Source of the DNA: Mesorhizobium sp. M1C.F.Ca.ET.210.01.1.1
Lineage (GTDB): Bacteria; Pseudomonadota; Alphaproteobacteria; Rhizobiales; Rhizobiaceae
Length of the DNA: 64,000 nucleotides
Direction: 5' to 3'
Assembly (NCBI RefSeq): GCF_004791585.1
Contig: NZ_SRUU01000007.1
Location: 62,001-126,000, forward strand
Shown piece after piece: positions 43,110-52,510 of this stretch. The translations under genes and the position numbers were made by a program. A model generated the notes under the pieces. It saw nothing but the letters and a program-made list of their open reading frames with translations, had not been told where the DNA came from and did no database searches. Positions within the stretch are counted from its first letter, which is position 1, and each line of letters opens with the position of its first letter.

Positions 43110-44426
43110 CTACCGCCGCGCGATCTGGCGGTGGCCGTCGGGCAGGCGTGTGGCGATAAGCTTGTCGATGCGGCGGCCGTCGAGGTCGACCACTTCGAAG
43201 CGCCAGCCTTGTGCGTCGACGCATTCGCCGGTGGCGGGAAGGTGATGCAGATGCGACAGCACATAGCCGGCCACCGTCTCGTAGTCGCGGTTCTCCGGCA
43301 GGTCGATGCCCAGCACCTCGGCCATCTCGTCGGCCTGCATATAGCCGGCAAGCAGCCATGAGCCATCCTCGCGCTTGACGGCGTTCTCCTCGTCCTCGCC
43401 GGCTTCGAGGTCAGCGCGGAAGACGCCGGTGATCGCCTCCAATATGTCGGCCGGCGTGACGATGCCTTCGAAATGGCCGTACTCGTCGTGGACGAGCGCC
43501 ATCGGCACGTCCGATTCCTTCAGTTTCTGCAGCACGTCCAGCGCGTCGGCCTGGTCATGCACGATGGGTGCCGCCCGCACATGCTGGCGCGGCTCCAGCA
43601 CCTTGCCGTCGAGGATCGCCGCCAGCACGTCGCGCGTCTGCACGACGCCAACCATGGCGTCGACATTGCCGTCGCCGGCGGGCAGCCGCGAATGCTGCGT
43701 CTCCATCAGGAGCCGTTTTATGGCAGCCTCGTCGGATTGCAGGTTGATCCAGTCGACCTCGGTACGCGGCGTCATCACGGCGCGCACGGCGCGGTCGCCG
43801 AGCCGCATGACGCCGGCGATCATGCGCCGCTCGTCGGATTCGATCGTGCCGTGATGCTCGGCCTCGGCGACCAGCATCTTGATCTCTTCGTCGGTGACCT
43901 TCTCTTCCGCCTCGCCGGCCTGGCCGAGCAACCAAAGCACGGTGCGACCGGAAATATCGAGCAGGAAAACGAGCGGCGCCGAGACGGTGGCAAGGATAGT
44001 CATAGCCGGTGCGGCGCGCACGGCGACACGCTCCGGATCCTTCAGCGCGATCTGCTTCGGCACGAGCTCGCCGACGATCAGCGAGGCATAGGTGATAATC
44101 GCCACGACGATGCCGACGCCAACGGGGTCGGCAATGTTCTCGCGGATGCCGGTCGAGGCCAGGTACTGCGCCAACCGCTCGCCGAGCGTGGCGCCGGAAA
44201 AGGCGCCGGACAGCACGCCGACCAGGGTGATGCCGATCTGCACCGAGGACAGGAATTTGCCGGGGTTGGAGCCCAGCGCCAGCGCACGGCCGGCGCCCCT
44301 GACGTTGCGGTCGATCATCGCCTTGAGGCGGGCAGGCCGCGACGAGACGATCGCGAGCTCCGACATGGCCAGAAGGCCGTTCACCAGGATGAGCACGGCC
44401 ACGACGGCGATTTCAACGTAAAGCAT
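43110..44426 (-). CDS. Hemolysin/CorC-HlyC family membrane protein with CBS domains
   Basis: A 438-residue protein: N-terminal DUF21 (CNNM) membrane domain of about four segments (VEIAVVAVLILVNGLLAMSE; GVGIVVAIITYASLIVGELV), two CBS domains (VMTPRTEVDWINLQ, QTRDVLAAILDGK), and the C-terminal CorC_HlyC domain (EDGSWLLAGYMQADEMAEVL). Members move or sense Mg2+ or Co2+ or affect stress tolerance. It is a single gene; the ATG is at 44424-44426. Confidence 0.92.
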   Translation of the reverse strand: MLYVEIAVVAVLILVNGLLAMSELAIVSSRPARLKAMIDRNVRGAGRALALGSNPGKFLSSVQIGITLVGVLSGAFSGATLGERLAQYLASTGIRENIADPVGVGIVVAIITYASLIVGELVPKQIALKDPERVAVRAAPAMTILATVSAPLVFLLDISGRTVLWLLGQAGEAEEKVTDEEIKMLVAEAEHHGTIESDERRMIAGVMRLGDRAVRAVMTPRTEVDWINLQSDEAAIKRLLMETQHSRLPAGDGNVDAMVGVVQTRDVLAAILDGKVLEPRQHVRAAPIVHDQADALDVLQKLKESDVPMALVHDEYGHFEGIVTPADILEAITGVFRADLEAGEDEENAVKREDGSWLLAGYMQADEMAEVLGIDLPENRDYETVAGYVLSHLHHLPATGECVDAQGWRFEVVDLDGRRIDKLIATRLPDGHRQIARR

Positions 44427-44458
44427 GCGCGGTCAATAGCATTGCTGCAGCGCATTCG

Positions 44459-44479
44459 AAAATAGTCCGCCGCTATTTT
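44459..44479 (-). terminator. Weak hairpin between the hemolysin and LssY-type genes
   Basis: AAAATAG (44459-44465) and CTATTTT (44473-44479) form a seven-base A/T-rich stem. It lies 73 bases past the stop of the LssY-type gene on the minus strand, so it may end that transcript. Confidence 0.35.
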
Positions 44480-44551
44480 TGAAGCATGACAATCTTGAAG
44501 CACGACGGTGGGGTATTCAGGCGGACCGCAGCCTGAATTGCAACGAACCCG

Positions 44552-45259
44552 TCACGGCAGCGTCTTCAGCACGCCGACCACAGCCATGCCGTCGGTGAAA
44601 TACGGATCGCCGCCGCCGTTCCTGCCGTTTTTCGTGGCGCCGATCCCCGGTATCGCGCTGGTCGAGGTCAGCATGCCGGCGGCGCTGAGATCGCCGATCA
44701 GGAAGTCGCGCTCGGCGTCGATGTCGGAGCCGATATGGTGGGTGATGGCGCCGGTGTCGTGGCTGAGGCCGACGCCGCGGTCGAAGCTGGCGGCGCCCAG
44801 CCAAAGGGGCCGGCCATCGTCGCCGACCGTGTTCGTCTGCCAGAAGCGGACGTGGTGGCGCCGGTCGGCGCTGTCGCCGACGGGCTTTTCGAAGGCGAGG
44901 TCCTGGGCGCGGCCTTCGAACAGCAGGCGGCTCATCGGGGCATCGGGATAGGGACGGGAGAAGAGGACACTTTCGCCGATGTCGATCGCGGTCCTCAGCG
45001 TGACGGCGTCGGCCGTGTCCCAGCCGGCGACGGCAAAGGCGTGGACCACTTGCTTCTCCGTGCCGACAAGGCCGACATTGATGGGATCGCCCGGAATGCC
45101 CTGCGGCGTGTGCGTCACCATCTCGAAACGCTGCGTGCGGAAGCCGCGCTCCCGCCAGGTCCAGAATTCCGGCGCGGCGAGATAGGCAAATGCCAGATAG
45201 AAGGCGCAGAAGGCCGCCAGCCAGATCGCCACGCGCCGCTGAAGGCTTCGCTGACCCAA
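44552..45259 (-). CDS. LssY C-terminal-domain protein
   Basis: A 235-residue protein with one N-terminal membrane anchor (AIWLAAFCAFYLAFAYLAA) and an LssY_C-type domain with INVGLVGTEKQVVHAFAVAG and HHVRFWQTNTV. In Legionella LssY is near type I secretion genes, but the domain has no known activity. The start is TTG at 45257-45259 with a distant GGGAG. It is alone, upstream of the hemolysin gene. Confidence 0.7.
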   Translation of the reverse strand: MGQRSLQRRVAIWLAAFCAFYLAFAYLAAPEFWTWRERGFRTQRFEMVTHTPQGIPGDPINVGLVGTEKQVVHAFAVAGWDTADAVTLRTAIDIGESVLFSRPYPDAPMSRLLFEGRAQDLAFEKPVGDSADRRHHVRFWQTNTVGDDGRPLWLGAASFDRGVGLSHDTGAITHHIGSDIDAERDFLIGDLSAAGMLTSTSAIPGIGATKNGRNGGGDPYFTDGMAVVGVLKTLP

Positions 45260-45332
45260 GAGAGCCCACTCCCGAACCTATTCGCGGCCACTCTATGCGG
45301 CGTTCGGCAGCTTGGGCAGTGGGCTGTGCCGG

Positions 45333-46157
45333 TCAGCGGCAGGCGCGGTAGCCGTTCCGGCGGTTCTTGACGTCGAAGTGGAAGTGATTGCGGTGGTCGT
45401 AGTTGTAGCCCGGGCCGAGCACCGTGTTGAAATACTGGCAGCCGTCGGCGCGCACATTATTGAGGAAGCCGCGGGTGCGGAAGGCGAACAGGCCCGGCTT
45501 GCGGACATCGATGTCGTCGCCATTGTTGAGCTCGATGCTCATGACATCGAGGGCGTTGCCCTTGCCGTGTTCCGACAGGACGCCTTCGCCGGCGATGTTG
45601 CGGCAGGAATAGCTCGAGCCCTGGTGGATGGCCTTGACGCCGGAGAAATAGCGCCAGCGAGCCGCCGGGACGAGCTCGTTCCTGGTCCAGGCGGCGAAGG
45701 TCGCGGCCATGTTGCAGGTCAGCGTCGCGGCCGGCTTCATCTCGACGCTGCCGATGGCCGAAACCTTCACCGGGAAGTCGATGCCACACTGGCCTTCATG
45801 GATCGGCTGGACGTCCTGGTAAACGACGCCGAGCTGTTTCAGCTCGTTGCGGCAGTCGATCTCGCTGGCCGGCATCTGCTCGGGCGATGACATCGGCTCA
45901 TCCATGCGCGGATAGGCGGCTTGGGTTAAATAGGGGTTGGACGGGACGAGTCTCTGCATGCCGGAATATTGCGGCGCCTCGGGCACGGCGGCGGTCTGGC
46001 TGCCGACGTCGACGGCCGGCTGCAGCGAGAAGACGTCGCCGGTCGTGCAGGCTGAGACCGTCGCGATGGCAAGCCCGGCGGCCAGCCTGACGGCGGTGGA
46101 GCGCGCAAAATTGTTCTGCCGCGCCATGGCAAGCATGCCGCCAAGTCTTCCGGCCAT
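45333..46157 (-). CDS. Extensin-family protein, first copy
   Basis: A 274-residue protein with a probable lipoprotein/signal N-terminus (a hydrophobic stretch ending SACTTG) and the C-terminal extensin-like domain (PF06904): EIDCRNELKQLGVVYQDVQP, SYSCRNIAGEGVLSEHGKG and HFHFDVKNRR at the end. The His/Asp pattern resembles D-Ala-D-Ala metallopeptidase-like folds, so a cell-wall role is suggested. ATG at 46155-46157. A second extensin-family gene lies immediately upstream on the same strand. Confidence 0.83.
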   Translation of the reverse strand: MAGRLGGMLAMARQNNFARSTAVRLAAGLAIATVSACTTGDVFSLQPAVDVGSQTAAVPEAPQYSGMQRLVPSNPYLTQAAYPRMDEPMSSPEQMPASEIDCRNELKQLGVVYQDVQPIHEGQCGIDFPVKVSAIGSVEMKPAATLTCNMAATFAAWTRNELVPAARWRYFSGVKAIHQGSSYSCRNIAGEGVLSEHGKGNALDVMSIELNNGDDIDVRKPGLFAFRTRGFLNNVRADGCQYFNTVLGPGYNYDHRNHFHFDVKNRRNGYRACR

Positions 46158-46289
46158 CGAAAGGCTTCCTGTCCCGAACTGATCCCGAGGGATCATGCTC
46201 CCGATGGCACAAGTCTAGTCGGCAAGAGTAAAGGAAAGATCAGCGCCGGTATTCACGCCTGGGGCCGAATTGCGGCATCTATCCTTCCG

Positions 46290-47501
46290 CTATTGGCAGA
46301 AGGTTCCGCCATGCCGTCTCGGTTCGAGGTCGAGATGGAAGTGCAGCGCATGGTCGGCGTCGCTGCCCGGACCAAGCACGGTCTTGAACGGCCCGCAGGC
46401 GGCCTTGCGGATCATATTCAGGAACTTTCCATCCTTCTCAGGGGGTGCCGGTCCGACTTCGATCTTCTTGCCGTCCGACAGCGTGAATGAAGCGATGTCC
46501 AGCGCATTGCCGAAGGCGTGTTCCGACAGCTTGCCGCCGCCGTGGCGCGGACGGCAGACAAAGGCGGATGCCTGGTTGATCGATTTGAGATCGGCGCCGA
46601 ATTCGGCCTTCACGGCCGGCCGGATGACATCGGCGGCAAAGCGCGCGGCAGCCTCGGCCATCTGGCAGTTGAGCTCGGTGCCGGAACCGATGCCGATCGA
46701 TTTTCCAAGCGTTTTCAGGACAACAGGGTAGGGGATCGAGCAGCCGATCAGGGCATCGTGCTCGGCCTTGTGTTCCTCGAATTCGACGCCGAGCGCCTTC
46801 AGACGATCACGACAGGCCACTTCCTCTTCCGGCATCTTGTCGGCGGGCAGTTCAGCGGAGCGCGGATCGGGACGCACTTCCTCCTGGTTGGCCTGTGCGG
46901 GCTTTTCCGGCGGCTTTGGCACGGCGGCAGGCGGTTCCGGCTCCAATTCGGCCGGTTTCTGCGGCGGCGTGGGGGCGACAGCGGGCGGCTTTCCCTCCGG
47001 TTCCGCCATGTCTGGTCTCAGTGTCGGAATCGGCACCTGGGCCGGCGCCTCAGGTTCGCTTTCCATATCGGTTGATGGCTCCGGGGTCGAAGGCTCTGGA
47101 CGCCCCTCGTTTTCCTGACGAGGCTTTTCTTGATCGAAGCGGGCGGATGCGCCAGCGTTCTTTGGACCGGCAGCGTTGCGCTCTTCCATCGTCGCGGCAT
47201 CGGCCTTTCGCGCTTCCGTCGGACGGGGCTCTGGGACCGGAACATCGGCAGGCGAGGTCGGCTGGTCCTGCGATTGCTGCTGCGTCTGCTTTGGCGCGAT
47301 CTGCCGCTTGCCGTGCGATTTCACGCGGTGCCTGCTCCTCGGCCTCAGTGGCTGATCAGCCCGCAGCGTCAACGGCTGCTCCATACGCGGTGTCAGCGAC
47401 TGCCTGTGGCGATGCCTGGCATCGGCCGGCGTGCACAGCAAGGTCGCCGCCGCCAAGGGCAGCGCCAGTCTGCAAAATCCGGAAAAGCTCAGCGTTGCCA
47501 T
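46290..47501 (-). CDS. Extensin-family protein with long Pro-rich linker, second copy
   Basis: A 403-residue protein. The N-terminal signal peptide (RLALPLAAATLLCTPADA) is followed by about 170 residues rich in Pro, Glu and Lys with PEPR, PTLRP and PPEKPA motifs, a probable cell-wall-spanning linker, then the extensin domain (CRDRLKALGVEFEEHKAE, SAFVCRPRHGGGKLSEHAFG and HFHLDLEPRRHG at the end), parallel to the neighbouring copy. ATG at 47499-47501. It lies 133 bases from the first copy. Confidence 0.85.
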   Translation of the reverse strand: MATLSFSGFCRLALPLAAATLLCTPADARHRHRQSLTPRMEQPLTLRADQPLRPRSRHRVKSHGKRQIAPKQTQQQSQDQPTSPADVPVPEPRPTEARKADAATMEERNAAGPKNAGASARFDQEKPRQENEGRPEPSTPEPSTDMESEPEAPAQVPIPTLRPDMAEPEGKPPAVAPTPPQKPAELEPEPPAAVPKPPEKPAQANQEEVRPDPRSAELPADKMPEEEVACRDRLKALGVEFEEHKAEHDALIGCSIPYPVVLKTLGKSIGIGSGTELNCQMAEAAARFAADVIRPAVKAEFGADLKSINQASAFVCRPRHGGGKLSEHAFGNALDIASFTLSDGKKIEVGPAPPEKDGKFLNMIRKAACGPFKTVLGPGSDADHALHFHLDLEPRRHGGTFCQ

Positions 47502-47577
47502 CGGCCGGAAACGGGCCCGGCACTTTAAGGTTGCCTTGGACTTTGCGGCGCCGCGATCAAAATCGGTTACCGGCCCG

Positions 47578-48003
47578 TTACGCGCCGATCGCCTCGAGGC
47601 CTTCCTCCAGCCAGTCGGCGAGCTGCGGCAGTCCGAGCAGGTACTTTGCGGTGCGCTTGTTGGCGCGCTCGCGCGCGGCCGCCACCGCCTCGATCCATTC
47701 GGAAGCCTCGTAGTCACCACGGCCCACCCAGGCCAGCGCCACGAGCTCGGCCGCTTCATCGACATTGAGGTCGTTGATGAGTTCGCGGAACTCCTCCTCG
47801 GTCAGATCTTCCGCGGCTTCCTCGGCAAGGCCGTCATGATGATGGCTGGCGTGCCTGTCGCCGTCGAATTCGACCTCGTGCTCGGCGCCGTCGTCGTAGT
47901 CCTCGTTGACGCCGGCGCTCAGCGCCTTCGCCTTCAGGATGAACAGGCGCACCGTATCCGGGTCGATGGAAAGATCCCATTCCTTCTCGAGGCGCTGCTG
48001 CAC
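47578..48003 (-). CDS. DUF3775-family protein
   Basis: A 141-residue soluble acidic protein of the DUF3775 family, found mostly in Rhizobiales. Typical stretches are RLFILKAKALSAGVNEDYDD and VDEAAELVALAWVGRGDYEA. No function is known. The start is GTG (48001-48003) with GAGGAGAAAGG upstream. Confidence 0.8.
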   Translation of the reverse strand: MQQRLEKEWDLSIDPDTVRLFILKAKALSAGVNEDYDDGAEHEVEFDGDRHASHHHDGLAEEAAEDLTEEEFRELINDLNVDEAAELVALAWVGRGDYEASEWIEAVAAARERANKRTAKYLLGLPQLADWLEEGLEAIGA

Positions 48004-48184
48004 TGGCCTTTCTCCTCGTGGTGCGCTCGACTGATGATAGCGGATTTGTGGCCCGCGTCACGTCCGTTCGCAAAGACCAGAATCCGCTTGGACATCCAAA
48101 ATAGTTCGGCCGCCGCCAGCTTTTCGGGATGAAACCGCATCTAGGTGGCGTTAATCTGCCATTGTCACGCTCAAGGAGGCATCG

Positions 48185-48721
48185 ATGCGCAGACGATTGC
48201 TTGTTCAGGTCCTGGCTGTTGCGGCCCTGCCGCTGTTTGTAGCGCCTGCCTTCACGGCCGGCGAGGGTGGCGGCGGCAGCGGCGGTCAGACCACGCAGTG
48301 CAAGAAGGGCGAGGTCTGGGACAAGAAAACGAAGAAATGCGTCGTGCCGCAATACGGCATGTTGGATGACGACAGCATCTACGAGGCCGGCCACGACTTG
48401 GCGATGGCCGGGCGCTATGACGAGGCGATCTCGGTGCTGACGCTCGCCGCCAACAAGCAGGATCCGCGCATCCTCAACTATCTCGGCTACTCGCATCGCC
48501 ATTCCGGCCGTGTGACAGTCGGCCTCGGCTACTACGAGGAAGCGCTGCGCATCGACCCGAACTACACGCTGGTGCGCGAGTATCTCGGCGAGGCGCATCT
48601 GCAGATCGGCGATCTTGCCGGGGCGCAGGAGCAGTTGATGGAGATCGAGAAGCGGACCGGCAAAGGCTCGCGCGAATACGGGATGCTGTCCGAGCAGATC
48701 GATCATTTCCTGAGAAGCTGA
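48185..48721 (+). CDS. Secreted TPR-repeat protein
   Basis: A 178-residue exported protein with a signal peptide (MRRRLLVQVLAVAALPLFV, cleavage near TAGEG), a Gly-rich loop with a CKKGEVWDKKTKKC pair of cysteines, and three or so tetratricopeptide repeats (YDEAISVLTLAANKQDPRIL, YYEEALRIDPNYTLVREYLG, LAGAQEQLMEIEK). Periplasmic protein-protein scaffold role is likely but partner unknown. It has its own terminator. Confidence 0.85.
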   Translation: MRRRLLVQVLAVAALPLFVAPAFTAGEGGGGSGGQTTQCKKGEVWDKKTKKCVVPQYGMLDDDSIYEAGHDLAMAGRYDEAISVLTLAANKQDPRILNYLGYSHRHSGRVTVGLGYYEEALRIDPNYTLVREYLGEAHLQIGDLAGAQEQLMEIEKRTGKGSREYGMLSEQIDHFLRS

Positions 48722-48741
48722 GTCTCGCCCAACGCCTTTCG

Positions 48742-48772
48742 AACCGGCTGCGAGCAATCGCAGCCGGTTTTT
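48742..48772 (+). terminator. Intrinsic terminator after the TPR protein
   Basis: AACCGGCTGCGA (48742-48753) and TCGCAGCCGGTT (48758-48769) form a 12-base stem with a GCAA loop, then a T run. Confidence 0.9.
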
Positions 48773-48892
48773 GCTGCCCGGTTGCCGCATTTGTCGCCGG
48801 ACGGCCTCGCGAAAGCGGTGGTGATTTCGGCGAACTTCATTTTAGGGCGTGAAAATCGCGCGAAGATCGCTATATTCGGGGAAATTGTGGTG

Positions 48893-48935
48893 AAACGGTT
48901 CTGTTAGCCCGAGGCTTGCGGACCGTTTTCTTTTT
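48893..48935 (+). promoter_or_regulatory. Terminator-like hairpin in the greA leader, possible attenuator
   Basis: AAACGGT (48893-48899) pairs with ACCGTTT (48922-48928), with an inner AGCC/GGCT pair (48906-48909, 48913-48916), followed by a T-rich tract (TCTTTTT to 48935). It is 60 bases upstream of the greA ATG and downstream of a TATATT candidate -10 box (48871-48876). A terminator inside a leader suggests attenuation or a short leader RNA, as described for GraL in the E. coli greA leader. Confidence 0.5.
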
Positions 48936-48994
48936 GTACCATCGACAAGGGGCCATTCCCGAAAACGGGGGTGGCGGCAGGAAAGGTCAGGCAA

Positions 48995-49468
48995 ATGATC
49001 AAGGTCCCGATGACAGGCGAGGGGTTCGCGTCATTGAAGGAAGAACTGCGCTGGCGCCAGCAGGAAGAGCGTCCACGCATCATCGAGGCGATCTCCGAGG
49101 CGCGCTCGCATGGCGACCTTTCCGAAAATGCCGAATATCACGCGGCGAAAGAGGCGCAGAGCCACAATGAGGGTCGCGTCCACGAGCTTGAGGACCTGAT
49201 CGCGCGCGCAGAGGTCATCGACGTCTCGAAGCTCAGCGGCGACAAGGTGAAGTTCGGCGCCACCGTTGTGCTGGTCGACGAGGATACCGAGGAAAAGAAG
49301 ACCTATCAGATCGTGGGCGACCAAGAAGCGGACGTGAAGTCCGGCCGCATCTCGATCTCCTCGCCGATCGCTCGTGCCCTCATCGGCAAGGAAGTCGGCG
49401 ATGCCATCGAGGTCAATGCCCCCGGCGGCGCCCGCGGCTATGAGATCGTCCAGGTGCAGTTTATCTAA
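48995..49468 (+). CDS. greA: Transcription elongation factor GreA
   Basis: A 157-residue protein that enters the RNA polymerase secondary channel and stimulates cleavage of backtracked RNA. The N-terminal coiled coil with the acidic tip ([20 protein letters not shown]) and the C-terminal domain ([38 protein letters not shown]) are full length. The start ATG at 48995 has a GGTCAGG-like site; a longer frame starts 8 codons upstream. The stop codon's last base is the first base of a palindromic element. Confidence 0.95.
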   Translation: MIKVPMTGEGFASLKEELRWRQQEERPRIIEAISEARSHGDLSENAEYHAAKEAQSHNEGRVHELEDLIARAEVIDVSKLSGDKVKFGATVVLVDEDTEEKKTYQIVGDQEADVKSGRISISSPIARALIGKEVGDAIEVNAPGGARGYEIVQVQFI

Positions 49469-49609
49469 GGACCTTTTGATAATTCTACTCTGGCGGCCAA
49501 CTAGCGCGGTTTTCTGCGCTTCCGGTGCTCGCGTACTTTAAGTACGCTCCGCTCCGGTTCTCGAAAACCACGCTATTCGACTCGCCAGAGCAAATTCTGA
49601 AAAGGTCCT
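49468..49609. repeat. 142-base palindromic element filling the greA/waaC gap
   Basis: Outer arms AGGACCTTTT (49468-49477) and AAAAGGTCCT (49600-49609), then CTCTGGCG/CGCCAGAG (49488-49495, 49583-49590), TAGCGC-GGTTTTC paired with GAAAACC-ACGCTA, and a central GCGTACTT/AAGTACGC hairpin (49531-49547). It starts at the last base of the greA stop and ends at the first base of the waaC stop. It probably ends both convergent transcripts. The centre TACTTTAAGTACG looks like a repeat known from rhizobia, from memory. Confidence 0.75.
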
Positions 49610-50583
49610 CACGTCGGCGCGTTTGATCTGAGCGTCAGCAGGCGCTCAGCCTCTGCAACCACCTCAACCGGCGTGACCTTGCCGCCGGCCGGCGCGAGCA
49701 AAGTCGACGCGTACTGTCCGCGCGGGCCGGTGAGGCCGGGTTCCGTGGCTAGGAAGATGGCGACCGTCGGCAGGCCGAAGGCGCTGGCGAGATGGGTGAG
49801 GCCGGTGTCGGCGCCGATGACGAGCGTCGAGTGGCCGAGGATCGCTGCGACATCCGCGAGCGGCGATTTCGCAACCAGCGCCGCCCTTGGCACGGAAGCG
49901 GCAATGGCTTCCGCCACTTTCTTTTCCGCCTCATTCGACCAGGTGACCACCGGCGTGAATTGCCGGTCGGCCAGTTGGCGGGCGGTTTCGATCCAATTCT
50001 CGACCGGCCATTTCTTGTCCTCGCGGCTGGTGCCGTGCAGCAGGAAGGCGGTTCTGCCTTCAATACCAGCAAGGCCGCCAACAGGCGGCACAATGCCGGA
50101 CCCGAGCATCGACAGGCCAGGCTGGTAGCCCAGCGCCAGACCGAACAGGCGCCTGGTGCGTTCGATGGCGTGCAGGTCGCGTGGCACGGCGAATTTGCGA
50201 TCGTAAAACAGCGTCGCCGAGGGCTCGCGGGCGCTGGAGCGATCGAAACCGGCAACCGGCGCGCCGGCCTGGATGGCGACCAGCGCCGACTTCAACAGAC
50301 CTTGCGCGTCGATGACAAGGTCATAGCGGCATGCACGCAGCACGCGGCGCAGGTCGGCCATCTCACGCCAGATGCCACCATCAAACAGCTTCTTGCGCCA
50401 GCGCCGGATCGCCACCTTGTGAATGGACTTTATCGCCGGATGCAGGGCGACGATGCCGGCAAATGCCTCTTCCACGCACCAGTCGAAACTTATGTCGGGG
50501 CGGTTACGGAGCGCATCCTCGACTGCCGGGAAGGTGTGGATGACGTCACCCATCGACGATGTCTTGACGATCAGCACCTTCAT
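49609..50583 (-). CDS. waaC: Lipopolysaccharide heptosyltransferase I
   Basis: A 324-residue GT9 enzyme that adds the first L-glycero-D-manno-heptose to Kdo in the LPS inner core, at the cytosolic face of the inner membrane. [20 protein letters not shown] is the N-terminal GT-B motif, DLVIDAQGLLKSALVA follows, and FLLHGTSREDKKWP and LVIGADTGLTHLASAFGLPT form the donor site. Its start overlaps the waaF stop by four bases. It ends exactly at the palindrome shared with greA. Confidence 0.93.
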   Translation of the reverse strand: MKVLIVKTSSMGDVIHTFPAVEDALRNRPDISFDWCVEEAFAGIVALHPAIKSIHKVAIRRWRKKLFDGGIWREMADLRRVLRACRYDLVIDAQGLLKSALVAIQAGAPVAGFDRSSAREPSATLFYDRKFAVPRDLHAIERTRRLFGLALGYQPGLSMLGSGIVPPVGGLAGIEGRTAFLLHGTSREDKKWPVENWIETARQLADRQFTPVVTWSNEAEKKVAEAIAASVPRAALVAKSPLADVAAILGHSTLVIGADTGLTHLASAFGLPTVAIFLATEPGLTGPRGQYASTLLAPAGGKVTPVEVVAEAERLLTLRSNAPT

Positions 50584-51587
50584 GCGGCTGCTGGAACCTT
50601 AAGCAACCGGTCGGCGGCTGCCGCGACCCGCGCGACGTCGAGCGTCTTCAGGCAGTTGAGATGGCCGAGCGGGCAGGTCTTGCTGTGGCAGGGCGAGCAG
50701 GAGAGATGCAGCCAGATCAGTTCCGAGCGATCGGTCAGCGGCGGCGTGTTCTCGGGCGAGGTCGACCCGTAGACGGCGACGATCGGCGTGCCGACGGCGG
50801 CCGCGATATGCATCAGCCCGCTGTCGTTCGACACCGCAAGCTTCGCCGCGGCGATCAGGTCGATGGCGTCCTCCAGCTTTGTCCTGCCAGCAAGATCGAT
50901 GGCGCCGGGGGCGAGCCTCGCGATCTCGCCGGTAACCTCGGCGTCGTTCTTCGAGCCGAGCAGGGCGACACCGAGGCCCTTTGCCATCATCCCTCGGGCG
51001 AGCTCGGCATAGTGTTCGCTCGGCCAGCGTTTTGCCGGGCCGAACTCGGCGCCAGGCATCAAGGCGACGAATTTCCTTGCGTCGAGTCCGAACCGCCCCA
51101 GCAGATCCGCCTGGTTGGCCGTATCGACAGTGAGCTTCGGCGCGCGAAACGTGCCACCCCGCGCCAGGCCGAAATAGGCGCGCGCCGTGCGCCGTTTGAG
51201 CGCGTCGGGCAAAGCAACGATGTCGGTCAGCAGGCCGTAGCGCATTTCCCTCAGATTGCCGACGCGGTGGGGAATGCGGGCAAAGAACGGGATCAGCGCC
51301 GATTTCCAGCTCCCCGGCAGCACATAGGTCATGTCGTAGCGGCCGCGCAGCAGGCGGCCGAAGCGCCTGCGGCTGCGGAATTCGAGCGCGCCGGGCATCA
51401 GCGGGAAATCGATCTGGCAGCGTATCTCGGGCATGCGCTTAACCAAGGGGGCTGCCCAGGCCGGCGCCAGCACATCGATCGCGGCGTTCGGATGCTTTTC
51501 CTTCAGTGCCGCAAACAGGCACTGCGCCATGACCATGTCGCCCACCCAGCGTGGGCCGATCACGAGGATCGTTGGGCTTTCAGCCAT
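50580..51587 (-). CDS. waaF: Lipopolysaccharide heptosyltransferase II
   Basis: A 335-residue GT9 enzyme that adds the second heptose to the LPS core. Features are [40 protein letters not shown] and [20 protein letters not shown] with a C-terminal [16 protein letters not shown] cysteine cluster typical of WaaF. It overlaps hldD by 28 bases upstream and waaC by four downstream, so the three genes form a tightly packed operon. Confidence 0.94.
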   Translation of the reverse strand: MAESPTILVIGPRWVGDMVMAQCLFAALKEKHPNAAIDVLAPAWAAPLVKRMPEIRCQIDFPLMPGALEFRSRRRFGRLLRGRYDMTYVLPGSWKSALIPFFARIPHRVGNLREMRYGLLTDIVALPDALKRRTARAYFGLARGGTFRAPKLTVDTANQADLLGRFGLDARKFVALMPGAEFGPAKRWPSEHYAELARGMMAKGLGVALLGSKNDAEVTGEIARLAPGAIDLAGRTKLEDAIDLIAAAKLAVSNDSGLMHIAAAVGTPIVAVYGSTSPENTPPLTDRSELIWLHLSCSPCHSKTCPLGHLNCLKTLDVARVAAAADRLLKVPAAA

Positions 51588-52510
51588 TCGACATAGCCTC
51601 TGACGCCGGTTTCGACAGTCCGGAATTGGCCATTGTATCCGGCCGCGCGCAAGCGGGACATATCAGCCTGCGTAAAACTCTGGTAGCTGCCCTTGAGATG
51701 ATCGGGAAAGGGGATGAACTCGATCTCGCCCTTGCCGAGTGTGCCGATCACCGTTTCGGCGATCGCGCGGAACGGCTGGGCGCGGCCGGTGCCGCAATTG
51801 AAGATGCCGCTCAAGCCCCGCTTCCACAGCCACAGATTGACTTCGGCGACATCGCCGACATGGATGAAGTCGCGGCTCTGCTCGCCAGGACCGAATCCGC
51901 CGTAGGCGCCGAAGAGCTTCGGGTTCTGGCCTTGTTCGACCTGGTTGAACAAATGGTAGGCGACCGAGGCCATGGCGCCCTTGTGCGCCTCGCGCGGGCC
52001 GTAGACGTTGAAATAGCGTAGGCCGGCAACCTGCGAATGGTCGGTATCGAAGACGTTGCGGCGGACATAGTCGTCGAAGAGCTTCTTCGAGTATGCATAG
52101 ACGTTGAGCGGACGCTCGAACTCCGGTTCCTCGCGGAACTCGCTGCCGCCGCCATAGACCGAGGCCGAGGAGGCGTAGAGGAAAGGCACGCGCAGCGCCA
52201 GGCAGGCATTGAGCAGCCGCTTCGAATAGGCATAGTTCACTTCCATCATGAACTTGCCGTTCCATTCGGTGGTGGTCGAGCAGGCGCCCTGGTGGAAGAC
52301 AGCCTCGATGCGGCCGAGCCCGCCATCCTCGAGCCGGGCCAGAAATTCGTCCTTGTCGAGATAGTCGGCGATATGCAGGTCGGCCAGGTTGGCGATCTTG
52401 TGGCCGTCGGTCAGATCGTCGACGACGACGATGTCGTCATGGCCTTCGGCATTGAGCGCGGCGACGATGTTGGAGCCGATCATGCCGGCGCCGCCTGTGA
52501 CGATGATCAT
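51560..52510 (-). CDS. hldD: ADP-L-glycero-D-manno-heptose 6-epimerase
   Basis: A 316-residue short-chain dehydrogenase-type epimerase that converts ADP-D-glycero to ADP-L-glycero-manno-heptose, the last step before transfer. [19 protein letters not shown] is the NAD(P) loop; [20 protein letters not shown] is the family hallmark; the catalytic Tyr-x-x-x-Lys is in [22 protein letters not shown] follows. Divergent from hldE, 276 bases apart. Confidence 0.95.
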   Translation of the reverse strand: MIIVTGGAGMIGSNIVAALNAEGHDDIVVVDDLTDGHKIANLADLHIADYLDKDEFLARLEDGGLGRIEAVFHQGACSTTTEWNGKFMMEVNYAYSKRLLNACLALRVPFLYASSASVYGGGSEFREEPEFERPLNVYAYSKKLFDDYVRRNVFDTDHSQVAGLRYFNVYGPREAHKGAMASVAYHLFNQVEQGQNPKLFGAYGGFGPGEQSRDFIHVGDVAEVNLWLWKRGLSGIFNCGTGRAQPFRAIAETVIGTLGKGEIEFIPFPDHLKGSYQSFTQADMSRLRAAGYNGQFRTVETGVRGYVEWLKAQRSS

